From Leptofilum sp050292445 (GTDB lineage Bacteria > Chloroflexota > Anaerolineae > Promineifilales > Promineifilaceae): 9,335 nt of DNA. The notes under the pieces were generated by a model that was not told the DNA's origin, did no database searches, and saw nothing but the letters and a program-made list of their open reading frames with translations. The position numbers and the translations under genes are program-made. Positions within the stretch are counted from its first letter, which is position 1, and each line of letters opens with the position of its first letter. This document shows positions 6,726 to 9,335 of the stretch, one piece after another. Location: assembly GCA_050292445.1 (NCBI GenBank), contig JBNKLQ010000243.1, forward strand, positions 1 through 9,335, written 5' to 3'.

Positions 6726-8447
6726 ATGAATAAACAAATTTTATCAATTTACACTCTTTTTCTTTTATTTGGCTTGATTGTGAATGGGATGGGAACGGAA
6801 ACGGCCGTTGCCCAACCAACCACCTATTTTGTCGCTCCAGCCCCAGACGGAAATGACGCCAACCCCGGCACCATAGATGAACCATTTGCCACAATCACCA
6901 AAGGTCTGGAGTCCTTACAAAACGGTGACACACTGAACATCCGCGCCGGAACATACCGCTTGATGGAAGAGTCTGACATCAGCCCCACCCTCTACCATCC
7001 AGGAGCCACACCTACTAATTTCATCACCATCCAGGCGTACAATGATGAAGAAGTCAAAATCTTGGGTTCACTCAGTTCAGAAGGCCAAACCTGGACACAA
7101 TATGATGCCAATTTGTGGCGCTTACCCACCTCTTTTTTGGTGTATCACCCGACTGGCATGTTTAATGGCACGCGACGGGTAGAGCATCAAATGGTCATGA
7201 AAAACGGTATTCGCTCCCACGCAGACATTACAGATCTGACAGAGGAAAACTACTGGACAAAAGCAGATGCTTCAGGAGCAGGATGCAGTAATAGCAGTGA
7301 CGATCATGACTCCTGTTATATCTATTTCTACCCACCTGCCGGTGAATTACCGAACGACGAAGTTTACGAATTTTCGCAGCGTAGATTGGCATTTATCCTG
7401 AACACTTCTTACCTAACGCTGCGCGGTTTGGAATTTGCCTACACTCAAAATACGGCCGTTGCAATTGAGGAGGGTCGTGGGCAAGTGATTGAAAATAATA
7501 TTTTGTCACATAACTCCAACAGCCATGACAATGCCTATGCTATTTTTATTTCCTATGGAGGAGGTGCCCAAGTACGCGGGAATACCGTATTTGATTCCAA
7601 ATATTGGGGAGGTTCGGCAAACTCCAAGGGCATCACGTTCATGGATAATGACCCCGCCGATCCGGCTATTGTGGAAGAGAATGAGATCTACAACATCGTT
7701 GGCGGTGGTGTCACTGTTAAAAATGGGGTCAGCAATCTCATTGTGCGTCGCAATTACATCCATCACGTTGGGTTTGGCATTGAAACATCCGGCGGTCGCT
7801 GTCATTGGACAAACCCGAGTTGTGTTCCAAGCGATCCAGAATATTATCCTGGTGGCGATTGGAAAATATATGAGAATGTGTTTGCAGAAAACGACATAGG
7901 CGTTTTGATCCATCAATTCTCTGAGGCAGGCACACCTAGCAATAACAATCGTATCTTCAACAATGTCTTTTATAAAAACACCACAGCTGGGGTTGAAATG
8001 CCCGTCCTCCCCTCTGGCAACATCATTGCCAATAATATTTTTATTGAGAATGCACGAGGTATTTTTATGAACCATAATGGTGGTGAGGCGAAGACGATAG
8101 AAGATTTTCTAACCCAGTTCAGTGGAGATCACAACTTATTTTTTGGCAATGAGTTGGCCGGTAACCCATCAGACTATTTCTTGCGACCTGATTGGACAGG
8201 TAATAGCTTTGCCGGTATCCCCTATACATTAGCTGAGATGCAAAACAATTATGACCGTGAATTAAATGGATTAGCTGCTGACCCCCAATTTTTGGATGCT
8301 CCCAACTTGGACTTTCATCTACAACCCACATCTCCTGCTCGTGAAGAAGGAGATGGCACTTTTTATCAAACCATTTGGGTAGATATGGGCATCTACCCCA
8401 ACAAGCCCGATACGGAAGATATCTATTTACCGGTGATTACCAAATAA
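6726..8447 (+). CDS. Secreted right-handed parallel beta-helix protein
   Basis: This is a complete 573-residue protein with a signal peptide: MNKQ, a hydrophobic core over residues 5-19, and likely cleavage after AVA at residue 29. Residues ~33-78 form the entry module seen in many beta-helix proteins, with YFVAPAPDGNDANPG, EPFATITKGLESL, GDTLNIRAGTY and similar segments. From ~229 to ~455 at least seven rungs can be read with the N-x-h pattern of parallel beta-helices: IENNILSHN, VRGNTVFDS, VEENEIYNI, VRRNYIHHV, IYENVFAEN, IFNNVFYKN and IANNIFIEN. The end has DFHLQPTSPA, a common closing motif of pectate-lyase-like proteins, and then the tail IYLPVITK. The fold hosts polysaccharide lyases, hydrolases and epimerases, but no catalytic set can be assigned. 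It probably acts on an extracellular polysaccharide with the preceding jelly-roll protein. The start is fixed by the signal peptide; no strong ribosome-binding site is visible. Confidence 0.9.
   Translation: MNKQILSIYTLFLLFGLIVNGMGTETAVAQPTTYFVAPAPDGNDANPGTIDEPFATITKGLESLQNGDTLNIRAGTYRLMEESDISPTLYHPGATPTNFITIQAYNDEEVKILGSLSSEGQTWTQYDANLWRLPTSFLVYHPTGMFNGTRRVEHQMVMKNGIRSHADITDLTEENYWTKADASGAGCSNSSDDHDSCYIYFYPPAGELPNDEVYEFSQRRLAFILNTSYLTLRGLEFAYTQNTAVAIEEGRGQVIENNILSHNSNSHDNAYAIFISYGGGAQVRGNTVFDSKYWGGSANSKGITFMDNDPADPAIVEENEIYNIVGGGVTVKNGVSNLIVRRNYIHHVGFGIETSGGRCHWTNPSCVPSDPEYYPGGDWKIYENVFAENDIGVLIHQFSEAGTPSNNNRIFNNVFYKNTTAGVEMPVLPSGNIIANNIFIENARGIFMNHNGGEAKTIEDFLTQFSGDHNLFFGNELAGNPSDYFLRPDWTGNSFAGIPYTLAEMQNNYDRELNGLAADPQFLDAPNLDFHLQPTSPAREEGDGTFYQTIWVDMGIYPNKPDTEDIYLPVITK
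8421..8444 (+). other. C-terminal IYLPVITK tail
   Basis: The last eight residues (566-573) of the beta-helix protein follow an acidic linker (PDTED) after the end of the helix fold. They match the tail of the jelly-roll protein at six of eight positions. Confidence 0.55.
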
Positions 8448-8502
8448 CAAACAAATTTCTGGCCTTTTTGCCTCCGGCTAAGTGATCGCATACAGTAAGA
8501 AT

Positions 8503-9335
8503 ATGCCTGTTTTGACTTCAATGACCTTTGCCGGATTAGAAGCAGTTGGGGAATGCTCGCCGCTGAATGGCATGTGGCTGGGGCGGGTGACACGGCCGTT
8601 TCCACTGCCACACCTTGGTCACCTTTACCTCATCTTTCCGGGCGAAACGGCCGTATCCTGCAACCACATCACGCTTAACCACAACCAGTACACCATGTTG
8701 ACCAACCCCAATGAACCGGTGACCTTGACGGGAACGGCCGTACCCCAAGGCCAAACGCTCATGCTGCTGCTCAGTCCCGGCTTTATTTTGGATATGGCTG
8801 AGTTTCTCAACATCCCGCCCGGCTTTAATCAGCTGTTGCACAACGTGCCGCTGCCTCAAGGGGATGAACTCTCCTTCTTGCTGGCCGAACTAGCCAAAGC
8901 ATGTGCGCCTCCGGCACAGCTGGCTCTGGCTGATGAGCTGCTCCTGGACATTGTGGGCGAAGTGCTGCGGCTGCTGCGTTTGCGGCAGCAAGCCCTAGAT
9001 GCTCTGGCACAGCGCAAACAAAGCACCATAGACGATTTACTACCTCGCCTGCTGCAAGCGCGACAGCTGGTGGAGGCTCGGTTTTTGGATGATTTGAAGG
9101 TGGCGGAGGTGGCAACGGCCGTTGCCCTCTCAGAATTTCATTTTGCCCGGCTGTTTAAGGCAACCTTTGGCGAAAGCCTCTACCAATTTATCAAACGGCT
9201 GCGTCTGGACGAAGCGCGTCATCGCTTGCTGGCCAACGATGTTCCGGTGACGGAACTGGGTTTGCAGGTGGGCTACAGCAGCTTGAGTTCGTTCATCCAT
9301 GCCTTCCAGCGGCGTTTTGGTTTGTCTCCGGCTCA
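8503..9335 (+). CDS. AraC-family transcriptional regulator, 3' end beyond the window
   Basis: The frame runs from ATG 8503 to the window edge without a stop (277 codons), so the gene is cut only near its C-terminus. An in-frame stop at 8479 limits the start. GTG 8482 and ATG 8521 are alternatives, and none has a clear ribosome-binding site. The N-terminal ~165 residues look like an AraC-type sensing domain with beta-strand character (LGHLYLIFPGE, TLMLLLSPGFIL) but no family-specific ligand motif I can name. A Leu/Gln/Arg-rich helical linker (~140-190) follows. The DNA-binding domain has two helix-turn-helices: KVAEVATAVALSEFHFARLFKATFG, seen as two adjacent segments around residues 198-223, and VTELGLQVGYSSLSSFIHAF followed by QRRFGLSPA (~246-277). 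It starts 55 bases after the beta-helix gene on the same strand, so it may be co-transcribed with or regulate the secreted-protein genes. That link is inferred only from position. Confidence 0.9.
   Translation, partial: MPVLTSMTFAGLEAVGECSPLNGMWLGRVTRPFPLPHLGHLYLIFPGETAVSCNHITLNHNQYTMLTNPNEPVTLTGTAVPQGQTLMLLLSPGFILDMAEFLNIPPGFNQLLHNVPLPQGDELSFLLAELAKACAPPAQLALADELLLDIVGEVLRLLRLRQQALDALAQRKQSTIDDLLPRLLQARQLVEARFLDDLKVAEVATAVALSEFHFARLFKATFGESLYQFIKRLRLDEARHRLLANDVPVTELGLQVGYSSLSSFIHAFQRRFGLSPA

Larger units (their letters stand above)
885..9122. repeat. Dispersed palindromic octamer ACGGCCGT (13 copies)
   Basis: Exact ACGGCCGT starts at 885, 1062, 2325, 3064, 3111, 4746, 5831, 6801, 7452, 8592, 8647, 8734 and 9115. 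The 3' flanking base is A or T in all 13 and the 5' flank is A or T in 11, giving a consensus near WACGGCCGTW. One-base variants keeping CGGCCG occur at 145 (GCGGCCGT), 1596 (ACGGCCGA), and 1812, 3351 and 5701 (ACGGCCGC). Copies lie in five genes on both strands and in three codon phases: Thr-Ala-Val nine times, Gly-Arg twice, Arg-Pro twice. The conserved object is therefore the DNA word and not a peptide. Confidence 0.85.

Noticed and set aside
7506..8075. 189-codon minus-strand open frame inside the beta-helix gene
   Set aside because: It lies wholly antisense to a clearly coding gene with strong fold evidence, and its translation shows no recognisable domain or start signal.
8448..8502. 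Terminator after the beta-helix gene
   Set aside because: GGCC-TTTTT-GCC offers only a 3-bp stem with the T's in the loop, which is not a credible terminator.

Overview
This looks like a chromosomal segment from a bacterium, most likely a Chloroflexota (Anaerolineae-like) lineage. That placement is inferred from three things. The first is a giant nSTAND1 NTPase fused through a membrane segment to an FGE/C-type-lectin-like domain. The second is a pair of secreted proteins that both end in a short 'IYLPxIxK' tail, of a kind I associate from memory with Chloroflexota exported proteins. The third is the overall gene style. No phylogenetic marker other than typA is present, so the assignment is a judgement and not a demonstration.

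Layout. (1) 1-3470, plus strand: the 3' end of a helical protein of unknown function. It overlaps by ATGA a 1006-residue STAND ATPase with a cytosolic NTPase half, one transmembrane helix, an Ala/Thr/Glu-rich stalk and a C-terminal FGE-sulfatase-like domain that lacks the catalytic cysteines. The pair reads as a translationally coupled signalling or conflict-type module whose upstream partner lies partly outside the window. (2) 3478-5313, minus strand: a complete typA/bipA translational GTPase gene, convergent with the STAND gene with only 7 bases between the stop codons. (3) 5314-5622: a divergent intergenic region with a hairpin plus T-run on the typA side that could act as a leader attenuator, a second strong hairpin, and candidate promoter boxes in both directions. 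(4) 5623-8447, plus strand: two exported proteins, a jelly-roll (concanavalin-like) protein and a right-handed parallel beta-helix protein. They are separated by a 125-base spacer carrying a paired, perfect 15-base inverted repeat. (5) 8503 to the window end, plus strand: an AraC-family regulator cut by the edge just after its second helix-turn-helix.

The two exported proteins plausibly act together on an extracellular polysaccharide, with the AraC protein as a candidate regulator. This is inference from fold type and adjacency.

Across the whole window, the palindromic octamer ACGGCCGT occurs 13 times, against about 0.14 expected in random sequence of this length. It occurs in all three codon phases and in genes on both strands. 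This DNA-level motif, reminiscent in kind of cyanobacterial HIP1, is the most striking signal that ordinary gene annotation does not explain.
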